Shown piece after piece: positions 1 to 12,249 of a stretch of DNA of 64,000 nucleotides (its first letter is position 1; each line of letters begins with the position of its first letter). The DNA is taken from assembly GCA_018343915.1 (NCBI GenBank), contig JABRWF010000005.1, forward strand, positions 283,001 through 347,000, written 5' to 3'. The notes under the pieces were generated by a model. It worked only from the letters and a program-made list of their open reading frames with translations, was not told where the DNA came from and ran no database searches. The stretch is from Agroathelia rolfsii. Taxonomy: Eukaryota; Basidiomycota; Agaricomycetes; Amylocorticiales; Amylocorticiaceae. The translations under genes and the position numbers were made by a program.

Positions 1-2535
1 TGACTTGATCCTAGGCATGGGATCCTGGCTACAAGAATATGTCGTAACACGACAGATTCCCATACCAAAACTTCTCCTCGTTTTTGGTATAGACCTTGTA
101 AGTATTTAGTCTAGAACGTTATGTTGCTTCTGAAAAGGACAAAAAAAACGTCAAGTGCCCCGAGTTGCAAGGTAAAAGGCAAAAGACGCTGTTGTACTTC
201 TTGCGTGTCGCCTTACATCATCAGTAAGTGGAAGGCCTTTCATTCAATGAGACTTCTTTAACGTGACGTTGGGTCTCAGACTACGCCTTCGAGAGAGACT
301 AACACAATATAGCACTATTGATGACGCCGTGGATCTCGTACGCAGGTCTCAACGAATTGTCTTCTTGACTGGTGCTGGCATCAGTAAATAGTCTCACGTT
401 TCATATAACAATATATCCCAGCTGAAAGTTTAACAACATAGGTGTTTCGTGCGGAATTCCCGACTTTCGTTCACGCAATGGATTATATGCTACCCTTCAA
501 CAAGAGGGAAAATATGACTTGGACGACCCCCAGCAAATGTGAGATGTATCCATGTTTGTAAAGTATCGGAGCTATAACAAGCATTTGCTTAGGTTCGACA
601 TAAATTACTTTCGGGAGAATCCTGCAGGCACGTACCTAGTTTGTAGTTCGGCACCTATAAGAGACTTGCTGACTGTTGAGGATGTACACAGTATTCTAGT
701 CAGTCTGGCAGTACACCATGTTTGTTTTGGGAGAAAATTTCCTGACCAATCGTTTTTTGGGGGGCCATTATCGGGGTTGTCACAGCTCTTTTGCGAGGTC
801 AGTCCTCACTGAAGTTCCTCGGCGAATCACCCTTTAGAATGACAACACCTCGGTCTCCAGTCAGATATACCCCTCCAACTTTGTGCCCTCGCCCTGTCAC
901 CGTTTTATCAAGGCTGTGGAAGAAAGAGGCAAGGTGAGTTCGACTCACATACAGAGTTAGTCCATCTGTTTTCCCGTAATGAGTCTAATAGGGGTTGTCT
1001 TGTGTAGCTGTTGCGGGTAAGTCCGACATTATAGATCGTCCCTTTGTTTTCTTTTTTTATCCTGAAGCCCGCCTTGCCTCCTCTTGCTCTTTCTGCACTC
1101 GTGAACTCTCGCGCTTGCTGTCACATGCATTACGTTCCCATTCTGGGTCTAGAATTACACGCAGAACATCGACACACTAGAGACGCTAGTCGGCATCCAG
1201 CGCGTGCTGCAGTGTCACGGCTCATTCGCGACAGCAACATGCATCAACTGCCGGCAGACGGTCAAGGGACGAGAAATCGAAGATGATATCATGGCGAAGC
1301 GAGTGGCCCTGTGTAAGGCGTGCAACGGGAACGGGATGGCAGCACACAAGGACGGAAAAGTTGGCGCCGGTGCTAAGAAATCAGGCCAGGGCAAGCAAAA
1401 GAAGAAGAAAAGGAAGAGCAATGCACATCCTTGGGATAGCTCAGGGGAGGACGACGATGAGGATGAAGAGGGGATAAATGTGCCTACCTATCCACCGGGT
1501 GTGATGAAGGTGAGTTTGCGCACACGCGACCCGCTTGCAATCGACCGTCATTTTTTTTGCATATGATCTGATTGCACTTTTTGGGTCCCATTTTCTGGCA
1601 TATTTGACAATTTATGCTGCGGCCTTATAGCCAGACATCACCTTTTTTGGCGAAAAACTTAACGAGGCATTTGAGCAATCATTAAAGGACGACTTTGATA
1701 AGATTGATCTCCTGATTGTCATGGGCACATCGCTCAAGGTGGCGCCGGTGGCTGATGTTGTCTGTACGATGCTTTCCTCTTTCCTGACTGGTCCAAGTCC
1801 TGTTGTTATTCGCCTTCCGCTGACATGTTTGATTACCGGACATACGGCAGGGCACATTCCACATTCCGTTCCGCAGGTGGGCGTCTGACTCCTCTTCGCT
1901 CCATATCTATTGGCTTGTTGTATTTTTTTTTTCTCACATTGCGACCTACCTATAGATACTAATTAACAAAACCCCGGTGAGACATATCAACCCAGATGTA
2001 TGTAGAGCCCACCCTGTCCGCACGTGGCAGGATACCATAATCTGTTTATGCGGCGACTCTAAACGGCTAACCTGATTCGGGACCGCAGATTGTCTTTTTG
2101 GGCGACGCTGACGAGATCGTGGAACATCTTTGTCATCAATTACGTTGGCCGCTCCCGCCGCCGATCCCAGCCGCGACAGCTCTGGGTAGATCGATCTCAG
2201 ACACAGACGCCCGTTCAAATAGTGGCGGGCCATTCTCCGCCGCCACCGCCACCAACCCCACTTCGGCAGGCACCACCAAGCGTGCGCTCGATGACCAGCA
2301 GGCGGAGGATCCCACGCGAGTAGGAAGCAGGTGAGTAGCAAACTGTATTTCCTTGAAAGCCAAACTGGGCTAATTAATTCTTCCTAGCCACGTCTGGTTG
2401 TTTCCAGGGGCGGAGGCTGGCGAATGGCTTGCGGATCTGTCAGAGGCGGAGGCCAACGGAAGTGCCGGCCAGGCAGGCACGTCATACCCAACGTCCAACT
2501 CAACCCGGGAAAGTAAGAAACCCAAATTGGCATAA
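1..2535 (+). CDS. Sir2/Hst1-class NAD-dependent histone deacetylase (5' end outside window)
   Basis: NAD-dependent protein deacetylase expected to act on nuclear chromatin. The first exon (to 97) belongs to the fungal Sir2 N-terminal region ([20 protein letters not shown]), so the start lies left of the window. A 40-bp intron (98-137) joins it to the next exon. The NAD-binding motif [18 protein letters not shown] is split by an intron near 385-440. Further motifs are [24 protein letters not shown], the catalytic His in [10 protein letters not shown], a four-Cys zinc site (CINC and CKAC), [10 protein letters not shown] and SVPQILINKTP. A Lys-rich then Asp/Glu-rich insert follows the second Cys pair, and a low-complexity tail ends in KKPKLA and TAA. 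The join between ENPA (about 616) and QIYP (about 868) is not resolved. The SIRT1-type core motifs separate it from Hst3/4. Confidence 0.9.
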
Positions 2536-2781
2536 ATTGCTGAACGTTATCGGCGTCTTGGAATATTCCCTAACGACATACATTATGAACACGGCACACC
2601 AATTCCTCTCACAACTTTAGCGGAAAAGTTAACAGCTACCCTTACGATCTCGGCCTCTAGTTTACCATTTCAGATTTGATTAAGAATAGTCGTTATATAA
2701 AAACCATAGGAGATAATTTACAATACAGGTACAATCATGGTAAGAAACGAATAAGGAAAGAAAATTATGTAGACAGTCTCT

Positions 2782-4053
<1,272 letters not shown>

Positions 4054-4365
4054 ATTGCCATATGGCGTTTCTGTTTATTCTTGTATTCTGGTTCTACTGT
4101 ACTATCATAATTTATCTCCCCACACTTGCAATTTCATCTGCTTCGATATCCCTCTTTAAGTTGCTCCGTTGACCGTGGCCCGCTCATCGAATAGGGCTGA
4201 TGTAATTCTGAGAGTTCGGCGTTTGCTGGTTAGGCGTATACTTCAAGTCAAGTCACGTTGTCACATAACTTAAACGTTGTGCAATTAACTGTCCTAGACT
4301 GCCTGAGGTTGTCCTTGAATATTAATGCATTGTACTTGAATAAAAATTCTAGATATTGATCGCCT
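4054..4365. other. H4 3' flank and upstream region of the acetyltransferase gene
   Basis: This 312-bp stretch has no coding signal I can support. It must hold the H4 3' end signals and the promoter of the next gene; no clear TATA box is seen. Confidence 0.4.
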
Positions 4366-5960
4366 ATGCAATCATCTTCGACCCAAGCACCGCTAGATAC
4401 TTCTGCCCTGGCTCAGCTAGAATATCTCCAATATACTCGTGGCACACTATCCTGTAACCAGGCTCTTGTCCTTAGACGATTGAAATCTAATCACGTCTGT
4501 ATCCCATCTATTGCATCAATCTCAAGTTAAAATATCAAATGGTAATCCTTCAGGTTATCACTGCCGATGCTCTTCAATACTACACCACAGGCAATAAAAC
4601 AATAACGTCAGCTTCGGTGCCGAACGCGACAGCGGACATTGTTGGGCAAGACGTTCTTGATGCACTGTATGCCATCAAGACGACACCATACGAATCCACA
4701 CTCTTGTCGAGAATAATTGGTCACACGAGAATACATACCAATGAGGTGGATCTAGGTCCATCCGCCCATCTTACATCTAAGGGACCACCGGGTCTGCTTG
4801 CTGTCGATTGGGTCACATCCAGTTCGTGGATGAACCTTATGGCAGATGTGAAGGCCTTCTTTCGGATAGCAAAGTATGTGCATCATTTAACCTTGTCTTC
4901 TTTCTTTAGCAATGAAAGATTGGGCCTGGGTCTATTATAATATTCGATATGTTTATATTGTCATATGTCACTTGCATCATCTGGCTTGTAAAGTTATAGT
5001 TACTGACTTTCATCCAAACTTTTTGTTGTATCTTCTCCCCTAGTCCGGATTGCGCTCCGCCTGATCATTTACCTGCACCAATCTCTTATGTCAGCTTACA
5101 GAAGTGGCACTTGCCACAGGTGCATGATCTACTTTCACGAATGTTCTGGGATGGTATCGATGGTATGTGTAATTAAATTGTAGAATTTGAATGGGTTTTT
5201 CGGAAAAGACATGTGGATACCGATATCTCCTCGTTATGAAGTCACAGATTCACTTGATCATTCACCTGGACAATGCACTGTACTAGCAATGTACAAGAAA
5301 CTCGTGGTTGGGCTGGCCATCATTAGCTCGCCCCAAGAGACCTACATAACATACCTTGCTGTTCGTGCTGGCTGGGAAGGCTCTAGAATTGCTTCGTAAG
5401 TCCGCGTTTTCCGTGGAAGGCAGGCCAATACAGGTCTCTCGCCCGGATACTAGCACTTTCGACCCAGGTTAACTATTTTTTCCTCGGGCTCATGCACACA
5501 TGCTACTCATGTTTAACTCTCTTTTCCTTATTGTGCACAAGTCCGCGGAGGTGCCTGAGCGGCTTAGACTAAACACTATCTGATATCTGAGTTGTTTAGG
5601 ACAATGTTATACTATCTCCTAGAGATGAACCCACACAGAGACTTCTCGTTGCACGTCTCTGCAAATAATCCTGCTATGGTGAGCCGAGGACTGATTATTT
5701 CCTTACGAGTCTTTTTATATGCATGTCATGATACGTACATCATTCATAATCCCTCTTCACTCGGTATCTAAAGATGCCCCTTTCACCTTTCCAAATAAAC
5801 TAACCCTGACGTCATGGCTGATCACATTTGTTTTGATTAGTTGCTATATAATCGATTCGGGTTCAAGACCGAGGAGTTCATTGTGGACTTCTACAACGAC
5901 TATTTAGACGAAAATTCGCGAGCGTCGAAGAACGCGTTCCGATTGCGATTGCGAAGATGA
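4366..5960 (+). CDS. KAT14/CSRP2BP-like GNAT acetyltransferase
   Basis: Predicted acetyl-CoA-dependent N-acetyltransferase resembling KAT14, the GNAT subunit of metazoan ATAC complexes. Five introns are inferred. The first exon is 4366-4494 and joins in phase to VITADALQYY. The C-terminal GNAT domain gives the identification: a segment reading FWDGIDVTDSLDH, beta strands VLAMYKKLVVGLAII, the acetyl-CoA loop region VRAGWEGSRIAS, then LHVSANNPAMLLYNRFGFKT and the closing FYNDYL-SKNAFRLRLRR, which matches the ending of KAT14. The fourth intron is long (about 5398-5600, roughly 200 bp). Placement beside H3/H4 and a sirtuin suggests chromatin work, but the substrate is not shown by sequence. Confidence 0.82.
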
Positions 5961-6777
5961 GGTACAATTAAATGTGACAGGGTGTGCTGGGACTTAGACC
6001 TTACAGGCCATACACATGCTCACGTCTTCCTTTCATTGATTTTTCGTACCAATTGTTCATACTGTACTTATTCTTGTGTATCCCTATATTCTTAACCATC
6101 ACCGCCGGATCTTTCGTGGGGAGACATCCGAGGAGTCCTCTTTTCGGACTAAATGAGTTCTCGATCATTGTGCAGGGTTTCATATGATTGTTATAATAGA
6201 AGCACACAGCTACGGTCTACTACGTAGATGACGCATTCTTATCAGTAGTTGTTCTTTAGTCGTACAATGTCGCTACCAGCATATCTTCCTACCACACAAA
6301 ATATCTTCATGCGAGTCGTAACTATATAAACACAAAAACACAGCACGGCGCTCGCGCAGGCCGCCCAGGGTAACCTTTTTTTAAAGTTTTCTTCCCATAG
6401 CTCCACGTGAAGCTGATTTTCTTATCAGGGCGATCCGAGCCGTGATTATAATCGGTACTTCCTAATCCCTTGCGGGTAGATATAATGGTAACTAGAATAG
6501 TAGTACAGTATATATATCGCATAGTGGTGGTACAACTGTCAAGTTGGAGGTCAATTCATCTACTACATCTAAGGAAATCCAAGAGTACAAAAATATAATC
6601 ATGCAAGAAAAAAGATAGTTAGAGATCTAGCCAAGTTGATATCCCTCTGACAACAGTTCGAGTGATTCTCAGGAGTAGTATCCAGGCCGTGGATCTAATA
6701 GGATGCAATTTGATACAAAATAATCAAGGGAAAGAAATTTTTGAATAAACTATGCCGTTGCATAGCATCCTTGTTTT
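5961..6777. other. Convergent intergenic region
   Basis: This stretch lies between the 3' ends of the acetyltransferase (+) and the Smr-domain gene (-). It is AT-rich, and I see no supported gene, RNA or repeat in it. Confidence 0.5.
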
Positions 6778-8632
6778 TCATCTTCCGGAAGAAAGATGGC
6801 CACGTACGGTGAGACCGCCTTCCCACTTACTTACGGACCAGCCATCTTCTACAAGTGCACGTTGGACCACTGGTCCAAGGACACCCACGCGGCCCGCGGA
6901 GTGTTTCCCTCGACCGGTGATGATGGTCAGGGGTGCGCCGGTGCGAGCCAAGATACCCTGGACGATACTCACAGCTTCTGTTGTTGTCGTACCATGTAAG
7001 TCAATGGTCCGCCCATCACGGGATGTAGCCCTAGAGTACTACAGTTTTAGAAGAATGCTTTCTCGAGGAAAAAAAAACAAGCGGGGGAGGGAAACTGGGA
7101 TTTCAAACACGTACAATGTTTTTTCGACTCGGGCTCTAGCATCTTCAAAGTCATTTCTTCTTGCAAGTTCACCGATCTCGCGCGCCCTTTCAGCATACAC
7201 CATGGCTACCTCGCCGCCCCGTCCAGCCATGCCATTGCGACGGCTTGCCATCCATGCGCGGGCAGCCTCACGTAGCAAACTTTCCTGAGTCTGTTCTTCT
7301 GCTTGAGGAAGTGTACGATTGAACGTGGGCGCAGGGCGCGACTTCCGTTTAGTGCTGTTTTCAGACGGGGAACTGGGGGAAGCAAGAGACGGAATGAAGG
7401 CTGCGTGAGGATTAGTAGCACGCATCTCCCGTACAGGAACTTCGTGCCACGAAGGAGACGAGTTCAGTTCCTTGTTCCGTGCTTTTGTACCATGAATCAT
7501 GGTGATGGGCGACATCGCGATTGGGGAAGAACAAGTCATGGCATGAGTTGACGACGACGCAGGACTCTGGGGTATAATCGGACTGGTCAAAACAGTAGGT
7601 GTGGAGGGGAGAGGCGAATGAAGAACTGCCATTTCTGGTGTGCGCTCAAGATCTGAAAGCACAGATAGAACATCGAGTGCATCATCTGCCCTTCCACGAC
7701 ATGCTTTGCAGACGAGGATAATATCATCCATGCTCGTTCCGAGTGGCACAAGGTCGACCAATTGTGAAGGGTCGAATTTCAATGTCTTTGGGTCGTCCGG
7801 TATGGATTTCAGTGCAGCACGAAGGGCATGGGCCGGTGTCGGGTATTGGGGGTCATGGAAAAATGACGAAAAATGTGTAGCCGGTATGGGGTGTAACGCG
7901 GATGCTAAATGTGCCGTTATGGAAGATATTTGGGACCACAAGTCTGCAGGAGCAGCAGCGGCTGGCCGTCGATGGTTTTGTTGCCGGATGTCGACAAGTG
8001 ATACTTTCAAAGTCTTCTGCTGTTTTAGCTTCTGCTTGGGTTTGGGCTTGGATGCTATTGAACTTTTAGGCTCCTGTAGCCGGCGGTGGGAAACCATCGT
8101 CCAGGTAATGTCTTCTCCATCGTTACTTTCTTCATCGTCTAAGCCTCTTTCCTCAAGCTCATTAATATACTGACGAGTTAAGATACTCTCAATAACAGCC
8201 TCCATGTCCAGCGTGTTAACATTGTCGGCACCGATATCATCGAGTGCGGCACGAAGGGTCGAGATGGGGATATGGGGCAAAGCAGCACGTAAGAATCCAA
8301 GTGGTGATGATACAGATAAATCTGAAGCAGAAGTGTTGCAACTCTCCAGTTCAGAAGGTGTGGAGTTGAACGGCGAATCTGAGGAGGATGATGACGATGC
8401 AGAGGTGTCCATAGCAAGATCGAAGTCCGCTTGGCAGGCCAGCTCGTGTAGTGTCTTTTTCAAGGAGCTAATCTCGTCATTGGTAGGTTCGGGAGATGTT
8501 TCGGCCAGTAGTGCGGCAAGGAGCGATGTGTCCAGTGGTGGGCAGAATTCGGCCTGCAGACATCAAGAGGAATAGTAACGAGACGAGAGAAAGCCATGGT
8601 CCTACCTCTAGTTCCTTCTGTAGCCTATCCAT
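6778..8632 (-). CDS. DUF1771-Smr domain protein (CUE-like N-terminal region)
   Basis: Three exons (8632-8606, 8553-7115, 7030-6778) give 572 residues with a clean frame. The N-terminus is MDRLQKELE followed by AEFCPPLDTSLL. A helical segment (SPLGFLRAALPHIPISTLRA) resembles a CUE ubiquitin-binding helix set, and a second such segment follows at about residue 240. Near the C-terminus comes DUF1771 (REAARAWMASRRNG to RARVEKTL), then an Smr domain with IDLHGTTTTEAV, LTIITGRGKHSAG and a short GHLSSGR tail. DUF1771-Smr proteins act in ribosome rescue and no-go mRNA cleavage (Cue2 in yeast); the DLHG and GRGKHS motifs of the family are present. That role is inferred from domain architecture. Confidence 0.88.
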
Positions 8633-8812
8633 CCTCTGGTTATGGTAGATGGTAATGATGGCGGTGGGAGTTCAGCCTGTGTGTGTGTGTGTAGGGGGGG
8701 GGGCTTGTCAATGGCGCTCGATGTCTTTATTCTACTGTAGAGGAGATCGAGCACATGTTATGTCAGCCACCGCCACTTTGCCACCGCCACCTCCACGCCT
8801 TACTTCTCAACG

Positions 8813-9364
8813 ATGAGCTACCAATTGGTCACCTTAGCTGCACTCTGTATTTTTCTCTTGATGTGTGCGTGAACAGGCTCAATATGGCATAGTTATGGTT
8901 CTCAGAATGACTTCGGATAGGATAGTGGGCTGGCGTCTCAACAAATGGTTCCATTCTCGAGGTGCCTCGTTGTCCGGGTACTCTCCTCTCGCCACCTTTG
9001 AGGCGCAGCGCGATGCTGGCCTGTCTTCTTCTGCCTTCGATATCGAAGCTAACATTCGTGACATGGACACTCGCTCTGGCCTGGACCCCCGCGATGCACA
9101 AGAAATCCAGGATATAATGCGTAGCCAGGGCGTCAAGTGTGTCTTTCGGATCTTGTCCGCCCGAGCTGTCTTACTGATCCTGAACGATCCCATCCTTCCC
9201 AGCTTCGACCGTGCACGTCTCATTCGGCAGGAGCAGTATCTAGCTCGTAATGGTATCGACCCGTCTGGTTGGTTCTCTTCACTTCATGGTACTCGATGAC
9301 TTGCCTTCTGACTTGCTGTTTATCAGGCATGCCCCTCGACGCCAAGGCAGTCACACGCCTTTAG
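8813..9364 (+). CDS. Small conserved-looking protein, function unknown
   Basis: Not recognised as a named family. Four exons (8813-8827, 8877-9136, 9203-9267, 9327-9364) with introns of 49, 66 and 59 bp sum to 378 bases, a 125-residue product in a single frame. Reading through the last two introns would give a longer but less natural protein, so splicing is preferred. The middle is rich in charged helices (DIEANIRDMDTRSG, PRDAQEIQDIMRSQGV), then RARLIRQEQYLARNGIDPSG and a C-terminus MPLDAKAVTRL. No signal peptide is seen; the N-terminal MSYQLAQYGIVMVL is weakly hydrophobic. It is divergent from the Smr gene with about 180 bp between starts. Confidence 0.6.
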
Positions 9365-10792
9365 GCGTTGTCATGTCTCCAGTAGAACCTTTTTAATCCA
9401 AATTTTCCCTTTTCTGCTTCCGTAGGCTATCTATGCTCCTGCTCCACATTCATTAATATCTTTTTTCTATTTCTGTCATATGTGCCATCAGGTCATGGAT
9501 CAATTGTGCTTGCTACTCATCTACTGCGTGTACTTTTATGTTTTCTGACCAAATCAAATCCCGTATTCCTTGTGCGGTTTTAGTATTGCGGGTGTTTGAT
9601 TTCCCTTGCATGATTAGTAGTTAGTTAATGTTTGCTCATGCGTACTCAACAAGGTTGTGTTACTTCCGGAACACATTGATGTTCTTTTTCAGTGTTTTTC
9701 GATTTGCCAGTGACAGTGATACATGGTGTCTATTACCCCTTCCAAAAGGTGGAGCAGGGTTTATTCTGGTTTGAGTCTCATTTCTCTGACTCCATTATTA
9801 GGAATCCAGAGTTGTTCCGTGGTAAGCTTGATCATTATACCGATGGTGATGTGCCCCAAGCGCCGACGGTCCGCACGGGCAGACAGTGCCGTATTGCTAG
9901 TCTCGTCCGAGAAAACAGGGCTCGTACATGGTTCTGGCTGATGCGCTGACAGCCCACCTCAAACATGATGCCAGGTCTGACGAAAGCTGCGGTCAGTCTA
10001 CTTGAGGGATGCGCATATACATCACGATCACACCCTGCGTCTAGGTCCACCAGGTATCAGAGTAATTTGAAGCACCCTACGCATTGTATCATTCAAATTA
10101 TTGCACTGCTGAGTTTGTATATTAGCCTAAAGCATTAGCTTGACAACTATGGCCTTTACGTGACACCTGTTCTCAGTTCTCATCTAGAGTGGGTTCTGTA
10201 GACCATGTCCAGTCCATGACATGGATTTCTCACCGCATGCAGTAAAAGCACACCCCAATTTCGTCAATTAATCGCGACCATTACTTATGTCGACATATTG
10301 TCCCGCCAGATACTGTAATCGCCGGTTCCTGATTCTAAGCACTTGGCTTTCTCCCCAGTTTGGGGTGAAGCCGGGTTCATCGTGATGCCCAAGTCTTTGA
10401 CTTATTTGGTTCAAAGGCGCCGCATGATATCAGATAGTTCATCGGTCATTCGTGCAGCCCGGATACGCTTTCCGCATTCTCAAGTCGAGCTCTAGGCTTT
10501 CATGATCATCTATGCAGCATATAGCTTGTGAGCGGCCTTTGTGTGTTGTTTTCCTCTAAATGACTGCATTTTAATGATATCCAAAGTAAGTAAGCTCAGA
10601 ATTGAAAATCTCTCCCTTTCATGAGCTGCTGCATATTCAGTCTGTCACGATCTACAATTTTTGAAATAATGAATTATTTAAGATTAAAAGAAGCCAGCGA
10701 AAGGGGGGGGGGAGGGCAAATGAAAATGCGTTCAGGTATGATTCAACTCTGTCAAACCCCCATGCATTATCATAACAAAATTTAGACCTTAT
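9365..10792. other. Gene-poor stretch
   Basis: No gene can be supported. An open stretch at 9692-9949 has no family signal or splice partners. A plus-strand open run near 10318-10493 reads protein-like but begins after a stop codon and has no start. A poly-G run sits at about 10704-10712. Confidence 0.4.
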
Positions 10793-11262
10793 CTATTTCG
10801 AGTTCTTCTTCGCCTGTTTGTCATATGCACTGGTCGGAACAGCGATCGCCGAAGCAAGGTCTATTGCTTCAAGGCCCTGTCCCAACCAGTTAAGGCAAAC
10901 CCGAACCTTGAAGCTTTGCTCTCGGCCATGGGTAACATATTTGACAGTACCCCCTACCCCTCAAAATTAGGACCCTTGTAGAAGGAGAAATAGACATCGC
11001 TTATCGTTGGGTCTAGAGCACTATATGCGCCGCGTTTTCGACGACTCGGTGCATCAGGGCTCATCATGCTGTGATAAACATCAGTAGTATGTTTCCCCCG
11101 AAAGACGGGAATTCTGGATAACTCTAGCTGGAGGTTCGATTGTACCCCATATTGTGTCATGATGGTCACATTCGTCATCGATGAGAATGACATGCAGTGC
11201 AGATTCAAGCTTGTTTGAACACCACTGATGACACGGGGATCTCACAAGCAATTATAATTGTC
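10793..11262 (-). pseudogene. Protein-coding relic with frame break (unrecognised)
   Basis: The minus strand shows LELSRIPVFRGKHTTDVYH, then ISDVYFSFYKGPNFEG running into a TAG. In another frame, directly continuing, comes GGTVKYVTHGREQSF, then KVRVCLNWLGQGLEAIDL and a C-terminus AYDKQAKKNSK ending in TAG at 10795-10793. The change of frame falls in G-runs near 10960. A splice using the TAG as acceptor is possible, so this could also be a badly spliced real gene. No family was recognised. Confidence 0.35.
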
Positions 11263-11759
11263 CTGTCAGCCGCTGGCACCGATTTCCATCGTAAGCTACT
11301 AACATATCAAAATGCCGATGCCATGTAACCCATGAAGCTGTTGCCAGTCCAGCCAAATGATGTAGACTTGGAGAGAAGTACGTGGACTCAACCATTCGTT
11401 ATGATGGACCCGGTCGGGACGGACACTTGATCAAAAGAAACCACTTGGGACTGATTAGCCCACTAGGGTTCTATTCGTCTTTGTGGTCCATGTAGGTGAT
11501 TTTTCCAATAATGAGAAAAAATCCGATGCTATCCGGGCTTCTGGTGATTTGCATGTACGGGTCCAGATGTTGGGACATTGACCGCGAGTTGGGCGTAGCA
11601 TGGGTCAATCAACACGCTGTCGGTGTTCTCACTCCGAATCACTACTATTAGTCTAAGAACCAACGCCAACATGGACAGTTTGACCGACAAAAATATCATC
11701 AAAATTACTAAAGGCCACCCGTGAAACTAGGGTAGCCGTGAGAGTGTTTTACAGCGATA

Positions 11760-11966
11760 TTATCCCGCTTTAGCGTCATAGGTTCTTGATCTTTCACCCA
11801 GTTCGGAGGTGAGAGTACCAGAGATTTCTTGTGGGAATCCTGTGTTCTCGGATTTTAGCGCAGGGTCTTGAGGCTTGAGGTTTTTGACACTCACGGCATA
11901 GGCGATCATCCACTCGATATGGTATTCAAGTCCATTGACTTGAAAATCCGAGAGCGGTACTAGCTT
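11760..11966 (-). pseudogene. Second protein-like fragment
   Basis: The minus strand is open for about 68 codons, containing LVPLSDFQVNGLEYHIEW and SENTGFPQEISGTLTSELGE, and ends in TAA. A third short fragment lies further upstream (about 12124-12240, minus; ASSTMHYEYQQTATQTSDW). The fragments share a strand and could belong to one decayed gene with the relic at 10.8-11.3 kb. The family is unknown. Confidence 0.3.
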
Positions 11967-12249
11967 GTTGCTTGTAGGTCATGCATTCACGAGTTTCGGT
12001 TGGGTGGTTAAAAGCATGAATGGGCTTCTAAAGCTCCTAGGTTTTACTATCCTAAAGGCTTATTCATCTGACATTTGACAGATTCACCAAGCAGGAATGG
12101 GCAGATGTAGCACCGGAAAGAGTCGCTTTTCAAGTTGCAGATGGGAAATCGTGCCAATCGCTGGTCTGTGTAGCAGTCTGCTGGTATTCATAGTGCATGG
12201 TGGATGACGCGGGTACAGGTGACTTATTGCGGGCGGAGTCTTTGGCCCA

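Noticed and set aside
5541..5605. Sequence GGAGGTGCCTGAGCGGCTTAG resembling a Ser/Leu tRNA D-arm
   Set aside because: No T-arm or acceptor partner follows, and it lies inside an intron of the acetyltransferase gene.
6752..7288. 178-codon open frame on the plus strand
   Set aside because: The minus strand here encodes the DUF1771-Smr region with recognisable motifs; the plus frame has no family signal.
9692..9949. 86-codon open frame on the plus strand
   Set aside because: No start context, splice partner or recognisable motif; an overlapping frame at 9723 is equally open.
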